Of a stretch of 64,000 nucleotides of DNA, positions 54,383 to 64,000 are shown one piece after another (positions within the stretch are counted from its first letter, which is position 1; each line of letters opens with the position of its first letter). Both the position numbers and the translations under genes were made by a program. This DNA comes from Flectonema sp. DT1601 (Eukaryota; Euglenozoa; Diplonemea; Diplonemida; Diplonemidae), in the NCBI GenBank assembly GCA_964019425.1, contig OZ025825.1, positions 317,001-381,000 of the forward strand. The letters are read 5' to 3'. The notes under the pieces were generated by a model that worked only from the letters and a program-made list of their open reading frames with translations, was not told the origin of the DNA and ran no database searches.

Positions 54383-54418
54383 AGGCCCAGGATTAGGGTG
54401 GATCCCTGAGCGTAAGAG
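54383..54418 (-). other. 2A-like ribosome-skipping motif
   Basis: Twenty-one to thirty-two codons after the ORF1 stop, in frame, the sequence reads LLRSGIHPNPGP and is followed at once by LRVLSWNM of the endonuclease. NPGP is the invariant core of 2A peptides; GIHP replaces the usual D(V/I)Ex. 2A sequences are known at the N-terminus of trypanosome ingi and L1Tc proteins. Activity of this variant is uncertain. Confidence 0.65.
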
Positions 54419-54472
54419 GTTAATACGGGCTGTTACTGTTTCATGAAATATGTTGTCAGGAATGGGAGCGAT

Positions 54473-54481
54473 TGATTGCTA
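54473..54481 (-). promoter_or_regulatory. UAG stop in a CARYYA readthrough context
   Basis: ORF1 ends CAG UAG CAA UCA. UAG followed by CAR-YYA is the tobamovirus-type leaky context. The downstream frame is the same and open through the 2A-like motif into ORF2, so occasional readthrough would make an ORF1-ORF2 fusion. Confidence 0.6.
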
Positions 54482-56188
54482 CTGGGCTGACTGGTTGTGC
54501 TTCAGTTGAGCCGCCATATCAGCGTGAGAGTTGGCCCGAGGGCGCTGGTCGGTGGAATCTCTACCGCTGCGGCGTTCGCGATCTTTGTTGGATTTACCCA
54601 GTTTATCTCTAAGTTTCTGATTTGCTTCTTTCTCCGCGGCCAGTTCCCTTCGTAATCCATCTATGGTAAGGTTGAGCGTCTGCAGTTGCTGCATGATCTC
54701 AGCATTGGAAGGCTCAGAGGGCTGACTAGGGAGTTGTAAAGGGGTTCCAATCGGCGTGTCAATAGGTGTTTTGTAACACTGGCTGTTATTATCCATTGCC
54801 ACATCCCCATCCGACTTTCCCAAGGCCGGGAAATCTTTCTGCGTTGGAAGTGTTGAAGACACAGCATTCACTGTGATGAAGAAGTCATCAGCCCACAGGA
54901 CCGAGCTGGGAGGCGACGTCCGTGCCACTACTATACAATGACTAGACCTCATGTTCGTCTTCGAATTTTTCCTGCTGAAGTGGGTACAGGTCGAAATTTC
55001 CCAACCATGGCTATTACAGATTTGCCATAGTTGGCTCCGAGAAAGGCGGCCCACATGATCACCAGAGATTCTGTATTTATCTCCTACCGGTGGAGCAGGA
55101 CATGCAAGCTCTCCAAGCGATGAACGTGTTTGGTCAGTCATTGATGCCGAACAGATTATTCCTAGTTTGTTTGTACCACGTAAGAAAGTCACCGGAGAGT
55201 TGAGGGACTTCCCGATGTTTTTCGCCTGCTGAAGATCGTTTGTCTGTAGCATGATGATGCTTAATTTTGCATCTATACTGTCCTGGGTAAATTTCGGCAA
55301 TGTGACAAAATACCCGTCTGGGCCGTTGACTGTGACCTCCAACGACAGCTTGTGAACGCGCGTACACGGAATTCGCATGTTCACCGTTCTAATTTTATTA
55401 GAGGTTTCCCTCTGTTTTGATGGCCACACCAGGTGACTGTCGATCTCTTCGCCGAACGCACTGAGGTATGCTGCTCGTGCGCGTGTCATCAGAAAGTCCG
55501 GAGTGACTTCCACCTTCTCAGCAAAATAAGATTTATGCGCGTGAAATAACACTACGCAATTTTTAACGTTTCTCTCAGACTTCTGTTGGGTTCTGAGAGG
55601 GGCTTTCGTGCTGCCGTAGGACGAGATCCAACCAGTACGCGACGACGTTTTTCCGTTGATGATTATTGGAAAAGTCAGCCGAGTGCTACCTTCCAACTGT
55701 TTGTGAGTGATGACTGAAAAGTCACCTTGTTTGCGAGACGCCAGGACTGCGTCTGCTGGGTTACAAATAAAAATACCAGAGGTATTGCTAATACTTGAGA
55801 AGGCTGTCGTAGCAGTGACAACCGGTAAAACCCAGTCTTCTGGTCGTAAAGTGATGTTCTGCCATGAAGGTGGCAGAGTTTTTAACGGAGGTGTCTTAAT
55901 CAGCGGGGTCTTAATCTGCTGGGTCGACTTCGTATCAGGCTTCTTCGCCATATTCAGTAAGGCGCCATAGTATCCGTCCTTCTTACCCGGAGCAATGGCT
56001 GTTCTCTTCGCTGAGCTTTCTATTTTTTGCGGACCTCTAACTTTTTGCCACTTGGCTTCTGTTTTTTCCGCCTCTCCCTTCTTCTTCTTCGTTCTCTTCT
56101 TCTCAACACTCAGTTCCTCACTCAGGAATTTCCTGAAGAGGGACAACAATCGGGCCTCATCAAGAGACCCGACCGGCTGTACTTTCAT
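54479..56188 (-). CDS. LINE ORF1 protein
   Basis: 569 residues. The N-terminus is strongly basic (KKRTKKKKGEAEKTEAKWQK). A middle region mixes strands and helices without a named domain. The C-terminal 77 residues form a coiled coil (EIMQQLQTLNLTIDGLRREL, then AAEKEANQKLRDKLGK) with a basic end. No CCHC knuckle is present. ORF1 proteins of this kind bind RNA and form oligomers. The ATG lies 41 bases from the element end. The stop is UAG in a readthrough-prone context. Confidence 0.85.
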   Translation of the reverse strand: MKVQPVGSLDEARLLSLFRKFLSEELSVEKKRTKKKKGEAEKTEAKWQKVRGPQKIESSAKRTAIAPGKKDGYYGALLNMAKKPDTKSTQQIKTPLIKTPPLKTLPPSWQNITLRPEDWVLPVVTATTAFSSISNTSGIFICNPADAVLASRKQGDFSVITHKQLEGSTRLTFPIIINGKTSSRTGWISSYGSTKAPLRTQQKSERNVKNCVVLFHAHKSYFAEKVEVTPDFLMTRARAAYLSAFGEEIDSHLVWPSKQRETSNKIRTVNMRIPCTRVHKLSLEVTVNGPDGYFVTLPKFTQDSIDAKLSIIMLQTNDLQQAKNIGKSLNSPVTFLRGTNKLGIICSASMTDQTRSSLGELACPAPPVGDKYRISGDHVGRLSRSQLWQICNSHGWEISTCTHFSRKNSKTNMRSSHCIVVARTSPPSSVLWADDFFITVNAVSSTLPTQKDFPALGKSDGDVAMDNNSQCYKTPIDTPIGTPLQLPSQPSEPSNAEIMQQLQTLNLTIDGLRRELAAEKEANQKLRDKLGKSNKDRERRSGRDSTDQRPRANSHADMAAQLKHNQSAQ

Positions 56189-56229
56189 TTTAGGGGTTGT
56201 GTTGGGAAATCAATAAAGTTATACAATAA

Positions 56230-58688
56230 GGGAGACTCGCGAAGAATGGTTACGCATGCGAAACCTCGCGAAACTCCGACAGGAAGGTTACAGTAACAAA
56301 TACTTTAAAGCCTCAGCAACCTTCAGGATGGGAGACTCGCGAAGAATGGTTTCGCGTGCGAAACCTCGCGGGACTCCGACATGAAGGAAAAAACATAGCT
56401 GCATTGCAAACAATAAATAAGATATGTCAAGCATAAAACGGAAGAGGTCGGCAACAGTAACAAATACTTTTAAAGCCCTAGCAACCTTCAGGATGGGAGA
56501 CCCGCGAAAAATGGTTACGCGTGCGAAACCTCGCGGTCCCCGACAGGAAAGTTACAGTAACAAATACTTTTAAAGCCTAGCAACCTTCAGGATGGGAGAC
56601 TCGCGAAAAATGGATACGCGTGCGAAACCTCGCGGGAATCCGACAGGAAGGTTACAGTAACAAATACTTTGAAGCCCAACAACCTTCAGGATGGGAGACT
56701 CGTGAAAAATGGTTACGCGTGCGAAACCTCGCGGGAATCCGACAGGAAGGTTACAGTAACAAATACTTTGAAGCCCAACAACCTTCAGGATGGGAGACTC
56801 GCGAAAAATGGATACGCGTGCGAAACCTCGCGGGAATCCGACAGGAAGGTTACAGTAACAAATACTTTGAAGCCTAACAACCTTCAGGATAGGAGACTCG
56901 CGAAGAATGGTTACGCGTGCGAAACCTCGCGGGACTCCGACAGGAAGGAAAAAACATAGCTACATTGCAAACAATAAATAAGATATGTCAAGCATAAAAC
57001 GGGAAGAGGAACAAATACTTTTAAAGCCTAGCAACCTTCAGGATGGGAGACTCGCGAAAAATGGATACGCGTGCGAAACCTCGCGGGAATCCGACAGGAA
57101 GGTTACAGTAACAAATACTTTGAAGCCCAACAACCTTCAGGATGGGAGACCCGCGAAAAATGGTTACGCGTGCGAAACCTCGCGAAACTCCGACAGGAAG
57201 GTTACAGTAACAAATACTTTAAAGCCTCAGCAACCTTCAGGATGGGAGACCCGAGAAAAATGGTTACGAGTGCGAAACCTCGCAGGACTCCGACAGGAAG
57301 GAAAAAACGTAGCCGCATTGCAAACAATAAATAAGATATGTCAAGCATAAAACAGAAGAGGTCGGCAACAGAAACAAATACTTTTAAAGCCCTAGCAACC
57401 TTCCGGATGGGAGACCCGAGAAAAATGGTTACGAGTGCGAAACCTCGCAGGACTCCGACAGGAAGGAAAAAACGTAGCCGCATTGCAAACAATAAATAAG
57501 ATATGTCAAGCATAAAACAGAAGAGGTCGGCAACAGAAACAAATACTTTTAAAGCCCTAGCAACCTTCAGGATGGGAGACTCGCGAAGAATGGTTACGCA
57601 TGCGAAACCTCGCGAAACTCCGACAGGAAGGAGAAAACGTAGCTGCATTGCAAACAATAAATAAGATATGTCAAGCATCAAACGGGAAGAGGTCGGCAAC
57701 AGTAACAAATACTTCTAAAGCCTCAGCAACCTTCAGGATGGGAGACCCGCGAAAAATGGTTACGCGTGCGAAACCTCGCGGGACTCCGACAGGAAGGACA
57801 AGGCGTAGCTACATTGCAAACAATAGATAAGGTATCAAGCATAAAACGAGAAGAGGTTAACAACAGTAACAAATACTTCCAAAGACCCAGCAACCCTCAG
57901 AATAGGAGACTCGCGAAGAATGGTTACGCGTGCGAAACCTCGCGGTCCCCGACAGGAAAGTTACAGTAACAAATTCTTTTAAAGCCTAGCAACCTTCAGG
58001 ATGGGAGACTCGCGAAAAATGGATACGCGTGCGAAACCTCGCGGGACTCCGACAAGAAGGCGTAGCTCATTGCAAACAATAAATAAGATATATCAAGCAT
58101 TTGAAGTCCTAACAACCTTCAGGATGGGAGACTCGCGAAGAATGGTTACGCATGCGAAACCTCGCGAAACTCCGACAGGAAGGTTACAGTAACAAATACT
58201 TTGAAGCCCAATAACCTTCAGGATGGGAGACTCGCGAAGAATGGTTACGCGTGCGAAACCTCGCGGGACTCCGACAGGAAGGCGTAGCTCATTGCAAACA
58301 ATAAATAAGATATGTCATGCATAAAACGGAAATAGGAACATATACCTTTAAAGCCCTAGCAACCTTCAGGATGGGATACTCGCGAGGAATGGTTACGCAT
58401 GCGAAACCTCACGGGAATCCGACAGGAAGGTTACAGTAACAAATACTTTGAAGCCCAACAACCTTCAGGATGGGAGACTCGCGAAGAATGGTTACGCGTG
58501 CGAAACCTCGCGGGACTCCGACAAGAAGGCGTAGCTCATTGCATACAATAAGTTTGATATGTCAAGCATAAAACGGGAAGAGGTTAACAACAGTAACAAA
58601 TATTTTTGAAGTCTAAGCAACCTTCAGGATGGGAGACTCGCGAAGAATGGTTACGCGTGCGAAACCTCGCGGGACTCCGACAGGAAGG
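56230..58688. repeat. Hairpin satellite, array B (part after the LINE)
   Basis: Continuation of array B. Runs of the 99-bp unit are frequent at 56590-57240; since 99 is a multiple of three, open frames run through several units in more than one frame. It ends with the same boundary as array A (GACAGGAAGGGAGCAACAGG). Confidence 0.95.
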
Positions 58689-61017
58689 GAGCAACAGGCT
58701 GACTAAGTAACTCAAATTATTCAAAATGGGAGTCACGCGACTAAGTTGGTTATAAAAAACCTCACGAACCCCGACAGGAATAAAAAAATAAAGTTTAAAA
58801 AGCGCATTCAGAGGGCGGCCTATCATAAAATAATAACGCAATTTAGAATCTGATTGGTTACCGTGACCAAAGACATCTTCTTCAGAATGAGAATCGTGTG
58901 AACGGCAGTTGTGTGAAACCCCCACAAGACTCCAACAAGATGATACCCTTGAATCCACACAGAGAGCATCATAGTTTAAACAACTCTCAAATATAATAAC
59001 ATAATTCATCAGATAAAAACACAACTAAAAAATATTAACAGCGTCTGGGCGGTTACATCTCATCTGTAGAGACAACATTAACCCGAGACATTTGTTACAT
59101 TAATTATCAATAATAATAAAAAAACACCAGCTCGTTAAAAAAAACGAGAAAAAAGTGAGTGAGAGAGAGAGAGAGAGAGTAAGAGAAGAGACAAAAAAAG
59201 GTTGCACGTATTTTTCTCGACAACTATTCTCCAGCAAGAAAAACTAGAAAAATCAATGATTGTCGGAAAATACGGAAACAGGATAACAACAGGAGTCCAT
59301 AAGTCCATTACAGTAAGTGCATTTTTTTTTATAAACTTTAAAAAAAAAAAAAACAAAAAAAAAATACTTAGTTAAATGTCGAGCAGTATCTCAAACAAGA
59401 GAAGAAGGAGGTTACAGTAAACAACAATAATTATAATATAAAAAAAAGAAGTTTCAATAAAAAGCTAAATTGCGTTCAATACTTCTGACACACATGTTCT
59501 TCAGGATGAGAGCCAATGCGATTAATAGTTCATTGCAAGAACCTCACAAGACCCCGACAGGAAGAATTGTATGTAAAAATCTTTAGGTAGAACTTAATAG
59601 GATATGACCGCCATCTGTGTTTTTAAAGAAAATTAACGAAATTCTGACACGAAGAATCCACTGTGAGATTTTATTGATAGGTACACAAGTAGGTCAACAG
59701 ATATAGTATAGATGTCATCTTATTATCGTTTTTATCACCAACACGATTTTGAGTATTTGCGCGAGAAAAAAAAAGAAGAAAAAAACAGGCGCAGAAAGGT
59801 TGCACGACTTCCAAGAATAATCTCCCCAAGGACGGGAATCACATGATTTTGTGGTTCTATTTGAGAAGACTCCCTCTCACTTTTTTTTTGACCCCGACAG
59901 GGAACAATGATTTCACTTTTATTTTTTTCCTTTTTTTTTTTTTAAATAATTCCCCTCTAAAGACATGATTAATATACCATCTGTAAAAAGTTTTTTTGTG
60001 TAGAATGCTGATGCGGGAATAAGTGGTCCATCCGCAACTCTCAATTATAATATTATAAGCAAACTATCTTCAGGATGGGGGAGTCATGATTTTGTAGTTC
60101 TTTAAGGTCCTCACGTGATCCCTTTACATTTGTCAACTTAAATAGGAACAGCTAATTACGAACGAATAAAGAGGAGTGCACTAGTACGTCTTGACTGGGT
60201 TATATGAAGTAACAGCCTGCAGGATTATCTAAACGACATGTGTAGTAAAAAACAATAAATTAGTTTTCCGTTATTACAGAACAACGGTTAGCTTCTTTTG
60301 AACGTGAAAAAAATAAAGGAAGCGATCTGACCCTTCAGCATCCCCCTCAGTCATTGTGCAGCTCCTAAGAAATCATTTTTTTTTCTTTTTGTACAACCTA
60401 TATCAGGGGAATAACACTAATAATAATAACATTTTTTAGCTTCACAACTGGTTTATTTAATTCAACTCTTTTGCAAAAAAAAAGATAACTAGAAAAGTAT
60501 CAAAACCTGCTGATGTATGTAAAAACGGAACAGAGACACGCCCCACAGTACAGTACAACTGAGTTACTGCAACTGGAAATATTACTGCGTGAAAAAATTA
60601 ATGCGGTTTCTTCCACTTAGTGGTAGAAAAAAAATTGTTGCTTTTTTGCTGTGTAAGGCACCAGCAGAAAAATGCAGCTGGAAAAAAATTAATTCTGAGC
60701 AGAAATATTAGTGCGTAGAAAAATTAGTGCGGTTTATTCCAGATTTGGAAATTAGTGCGGCTTTTTCCACGCAGTAATATTGCCAGTTGCAGTATCGAAA
60801 AATGGTAATTAGCTTTTCTTATGCTGTATGCACCTGGAAATGAAAGGAAAATATAAAATAAAGAACAAGTATAAGATTACTAACTTCGAAGCATCAATGC
60901 CGTGGTGCAGATAACTTCTGTGTAGCGGTTGGACCGAGACCGTTTTCGATTCGACGGTACACCGGCACCACCACCAGAGAGAGGGAAACTATTAGAATGG
61001 AATCTGCTAACTTCTGA
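58689..61017. repeat. Macrosatellite spacer, copy 2 (2.3 kb)
   Basis: Collinear with 44355-46679 throughout, differing by scattered substitutions and homopolymer-length changes. Carries the same decayed hairpin copies and MITE, and no gene. Confidence 0.92.
60567..60792. mobile_element. Small MITE with TA target site, copy 2
   Basis: The counterpart of 46229-46455 within the duplicated spacer, flanked by TA at 60565-60566 and 60793-60794. It was duplicated with the spacer and is not an independent insertion. Confidence 0.75.
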
Positions 61018-64000
61018 CCTTCAGGATGGGAGTTCTATGATTCTTGGTTACGCATGCGAAACCTCACGAAACTCCGACAGGAAGGAAAAGGCGCAACTAC
61101 ATTGCAAACAATAAATAAGATATGTCAAGCATAAAACGGAAGAGGTCGGCAACAGCAACAAATTCTTTTAAAGCCCTAGCAACCTTCAGGATGGGAGACT
61201 CGTGAAAAATGGTTACGCGTGCGAAACCTCGCGGGACTCCGATAGGAAGGAAAAAACGTAGCTGCATTGCAAACAATAAATAAGATATGTCAAGCATAAA
61301 ACGGAAGAGGTCGGCAACAGAAACAAATACCTTTAAAGCCCTAGCAACCTTCAGGATGGGAGACTCGCGAAAATTGGTTACGCGTGCGAAACTTCGCGAA
61401 ACTCCGACAGGAAGGACGAGGCGTAGCTACATTGCAAACAATAAATAAGATGTGTCAAGCATAAAACGGAAGAGGTCGGCAACAGCAACAAATACTTTTA
61501 AAGCCCTAGCAACCTTCAGGATGGGAGAGTCGCGAAGAATGGTTACGCGTGCGAAACCTCGCAAAACCCCGACAGGAAGGACGAGGCGTAGCTACATTGC
61601 AAACAATAGATAAGGTATCAAGCATAAAACGGGAAGAGGTTAACAACAGCAACAAATACTTTTAAAGCCCCAGCAACCCTCAGAATAGGAGACTCGCGAA
61701 AAATAGTTACGCGTGCGAAACCTCGCGGTCCCCGACAGGAAGGCGTAGCTCATTGCAAACAATAAATTAGATATATCAAGCATAAAACGGGAAGAGGTTA
61801 ACAACAGTAACAAATACTTTTAAAGCCCCAGCAACCTTCAGGATGGGAGACTCGCGAAAAATAGTTACGCGTGCGAAACCTCGCGGTCCCCGACAGGAAA
61901 GTTACAGTAACAAATACTTTTAAAGCCTAGCAACCTTCAGGACGGGAGACTCGCGAAAAATGGATACGCGTGCGAATCCTCGCGGGACTCCGACAGGAAG
62001 GCGTAGCTCATTGCAAACAATAAATAAGATATATCAAGCATTTGAAGCCCTAACAACCTTCAGGATGGCAGACTCGCGAAGAATGGTTACGCATGCGAAA
62101 CCTCGCGGGACTCCGACAGGAAGGTTACAGTAACAAACACTTTGAAGCCCTAGCAACCTTCAGGATGGGAGACTCGCGAAGAATGGTTACGCGTGCGAAA
62201 CCTCGCGGGACTCCGACAGGAAGGAAAAAACATAGCTGCATTGCAAACAATAAATAAGATATGTCAAGCATAAAACGGGAAGAGGAACAAATACTTTTAA
62301 AGCCCTAGCGACCTTCAGGATGGGAGACTCGCGAAAAATGGTTACGCCTGCGAAACCTCGCGAAACTCCGACAGGAAGGTTACAGTAACAAATACTTTAA
62401 AGCCTCAGAAACCTTCAGGATGGGAGACCCGCGATAAATGGTTACGCATGTGAAACCTCGCGAAACTCCGACAGGAAGGTTACAGTAACAAATACTTTGA
62501 AGCCCTAGCAACCTTCAGGATGGGAGACCCGAGAAAAATGGTTACGCCTGCGAAACCTCGCAGGACTCCGACAGGAAGGAAAAAACGTAGCTGCATTGCA
62601 AACAATAAATAAGATATGACAAGCATAAAACGGAAGAGGTCGGCAATAGTAACAAATACTTCTAAAGCCCTAGCAACCTTCAGGATGGGAGACCCGCGAA
62701 AAATGGTTACGCCTGCGAAACCTCGCAGGACTCCGACAGGAAGGAAAAAACGTAGCTGCATTGCAAACAATAAATAAGATATGACAAGCATAAAACGGAA
62801 GAGGTCGGCAATAGAAACAAATACTTCTAAAGCCCTAGCAACCTTCAGGATGGGAGACCCGCGAAAAATGGTTACACCTGCGAAACCTCGCAGGACTCCG
62901 ACAGGAAGGAAAAAACGTAGCTGCATTGCAAACAATAAATAAGATATGTCAAGCATAAAACGGAAGAGGTCGGCAATAGTAACAAATACTTCTAAAGCCC
63001 TAGCAACCTTCAGGATGGGAGACCCGCGAAAAATGGTTACGCCTGCGAAACCTCGCGAAACTCCGACAGAAAGGTTACAGTAACAAATACTTTGAAGCCC
63101 TAGCAACCTTCAGGATGGGAGACCCGCGAAAAATGGTTACGCGTGCGAAACCTCGCGGGACTCCGACAGAAAGGACAAGGCGTAGCTACATTGTAAACAA
63201 AAGATAAGGTATCAAGCATAAAACGGGAAGAGGTTAACAACAGTAACAAATACTTTGAAGCCCCAGCAACGCTCAGAATAGGATACTCGCGAAAAATGGT
63301 TACGCGTGCGAAACCTCGCGGTCCCCGACAGGAAAGCTACAGTAACAAATACTTTTAAAGCCTAGCAACCTTCAGGATGGGAGTCTCGCGAAAAATGGAT
63401 ACGCGTGCGAAACCTCGCGGGACTCCGACAGGAAGGCGTAGCTCATTGCAAACAATAAATTAGATATGTCAAGCATAAAACGGGAAGAGGTTAACAACAG
63501 TAACAAATACTTTGAAGTCCTAACAACCTTCATTATGGGAGACTCGCGAAGAATGGTTACGCGTGCGAAACCTCGCGGGACTCCGACAGGAAGGTTACAG
63601 TAACAAATACTTTGAAGTCCTAACAACCTTCAGGATGGGAGACTCGCGAAGAATGGTTACGCATGCGAAACCTCGCGGGACTCCGACAGGAAGGTTACAG
63701 TAACAAATACTTTGAAGTCCTAACAACCTTCAGGATGGGAGACTCGCGAAGAATGGTTACGCATGCGAAACCTCGCGGGACTCCGACAGGAAGGTTACAG
63801 TAACAAATACTTTGAAGTCCTAACAACCTTCAAGATGGGTGACTCGCGAAGAATGGTTACGCATGCGAAACCTCGCGGGACTCCGACAGGAAGGCGTAGC
63901 TCATTGCAAACAATAAATGAGATACGTCATGCATAAAACGGGAAGAAGAACAAATACCTTTAAAGCCCTAGCAACCTTCAGGATGGGATACTCGCGAGGA
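61018..64000. repeat. Hairpin satellite, array C (runs off the window)
   Basis: Starts at the same boundary as arrays A and B. It includes a homogeneous run of four nearly identical 99-bp units near 63520-63890, a sign of recent local amplification. It continues past the end of the window. Confidence 0.95.

Larger units (their letters stand above)
50000..56229 (-). mobile_element. Full-length ingi/I-like LINE inserted in the satellite
   Basis: 6230 bp with a 5-bp target duplication GGGAG at 49995-49999 and 56230-56234. The 5' leader is only 41 bases. Two ORFs follow (569 codons, then a 1335-codon frame), in the same frame and separated by one UAG. The 3' end carries a 330-base untranslated region and a (CTAA)n-type tail (plus strand TTAGTTAG, 50000-50016) instead of poly-A. 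The order nuclease, RT, RNase H, Cys/His finger matches ingi/I-group elements, common in kinetoplastids. No other break is seen, so it may be active. Confidence 0.93.

Noticed and set aside
54479-54481. UAG reassigned to a sense codon
   Set aside because: Other genes here use standard stops, including TGA for PTH2, and no in-frame UAG occurs within the host genes. Context-dependent readthrough or a chance mutation is a simpler reading.
42325-64000. Long open frames through the satellite (up to about 240 codons, several frames and both strands)
   Set aside because: The 99-bp unit is a multiple of three, so a stop-free unit stays open when repeated. The frames are present on both strands, vary with unit order and have no family resemblance.

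Overview
The window looks like nuclear DNA of a kinetoplastid (Euglenozoa), most likely a bodonid or other non-trypanosomatid lineage with an AT-rich, homopolymer-rich genome. The strongest marker is a BILBO1-like flagellar pocket collar protein (38983-40578). Supporting signs are that all the protein-coding host genes I recognise are intronless and lie on the minus strand, with one 88-base gap between neighbours, and that most starts are preceded by a pyrimidine tract and a first AG, as expected for polycistronic transcription with spliced-leader trans-splicing. The species call is inference; the gene identities come from reading the proteins.

Host genes, in transcription order (right to left): BILBO1-like protein, a PHO80-type cyclin with a partial 5' tandem duplication, an aldo-keto reductase, a PB1-like protein, a DysF/peroxin-domain protein, a UBA-PTH2 peptidyl-tRNA hydrolase, a gamma-carbonic-anhydrase-like protein, a small FYVE protein, an 882-residue protein of unknown function, and a 1299-residue multipass surface protein with Thr/Pro repeats. 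They share a strand and presumably a transcription unit, not a pathway. The spaces between them are poly-A/poly-T and microsatellites.

The middle (21-38 kb) is rich in mobile DNA: a decayed piggyBac element (21089-22832), a non-autonomous hAT-like element (24306-25014), a Mutator-like element with long inverted ends and a perfect 9-bp target duplication (27318-29664), and an apparently intact Penelope-like retroelement (31559-37561). The last is flanked by identical 314-bp direct repeats and encodes one 1428-residue protein ordered GIY-YIG nuclease, reverse transcriptase, OTU-like protease, zinc fingers. This permuted architecture with an OTU domain is the most striking coding feature.

The right third (41.6-64 kb) holds no recognisable host gene. 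It is a macrosatellite: arrays of about 99-bp and 165-bp units, each carrying a conserved imperfect hairpin of about 63 bases, alternate with two near-identical 2.3-kb spacers, giving a higher-order period near 8.1 kb. A full-length ingi/I-like LINE (50000-56229, target duplication GGGAG) sits inside one array. Its two ORFs share a frame and are separated by one UAG in a tobamovirus-type readthrough context, followed by a 2A-like NPGP motif. The region could be a centromere, subtelomere or transcription boundary; the sequence alone does not decide.
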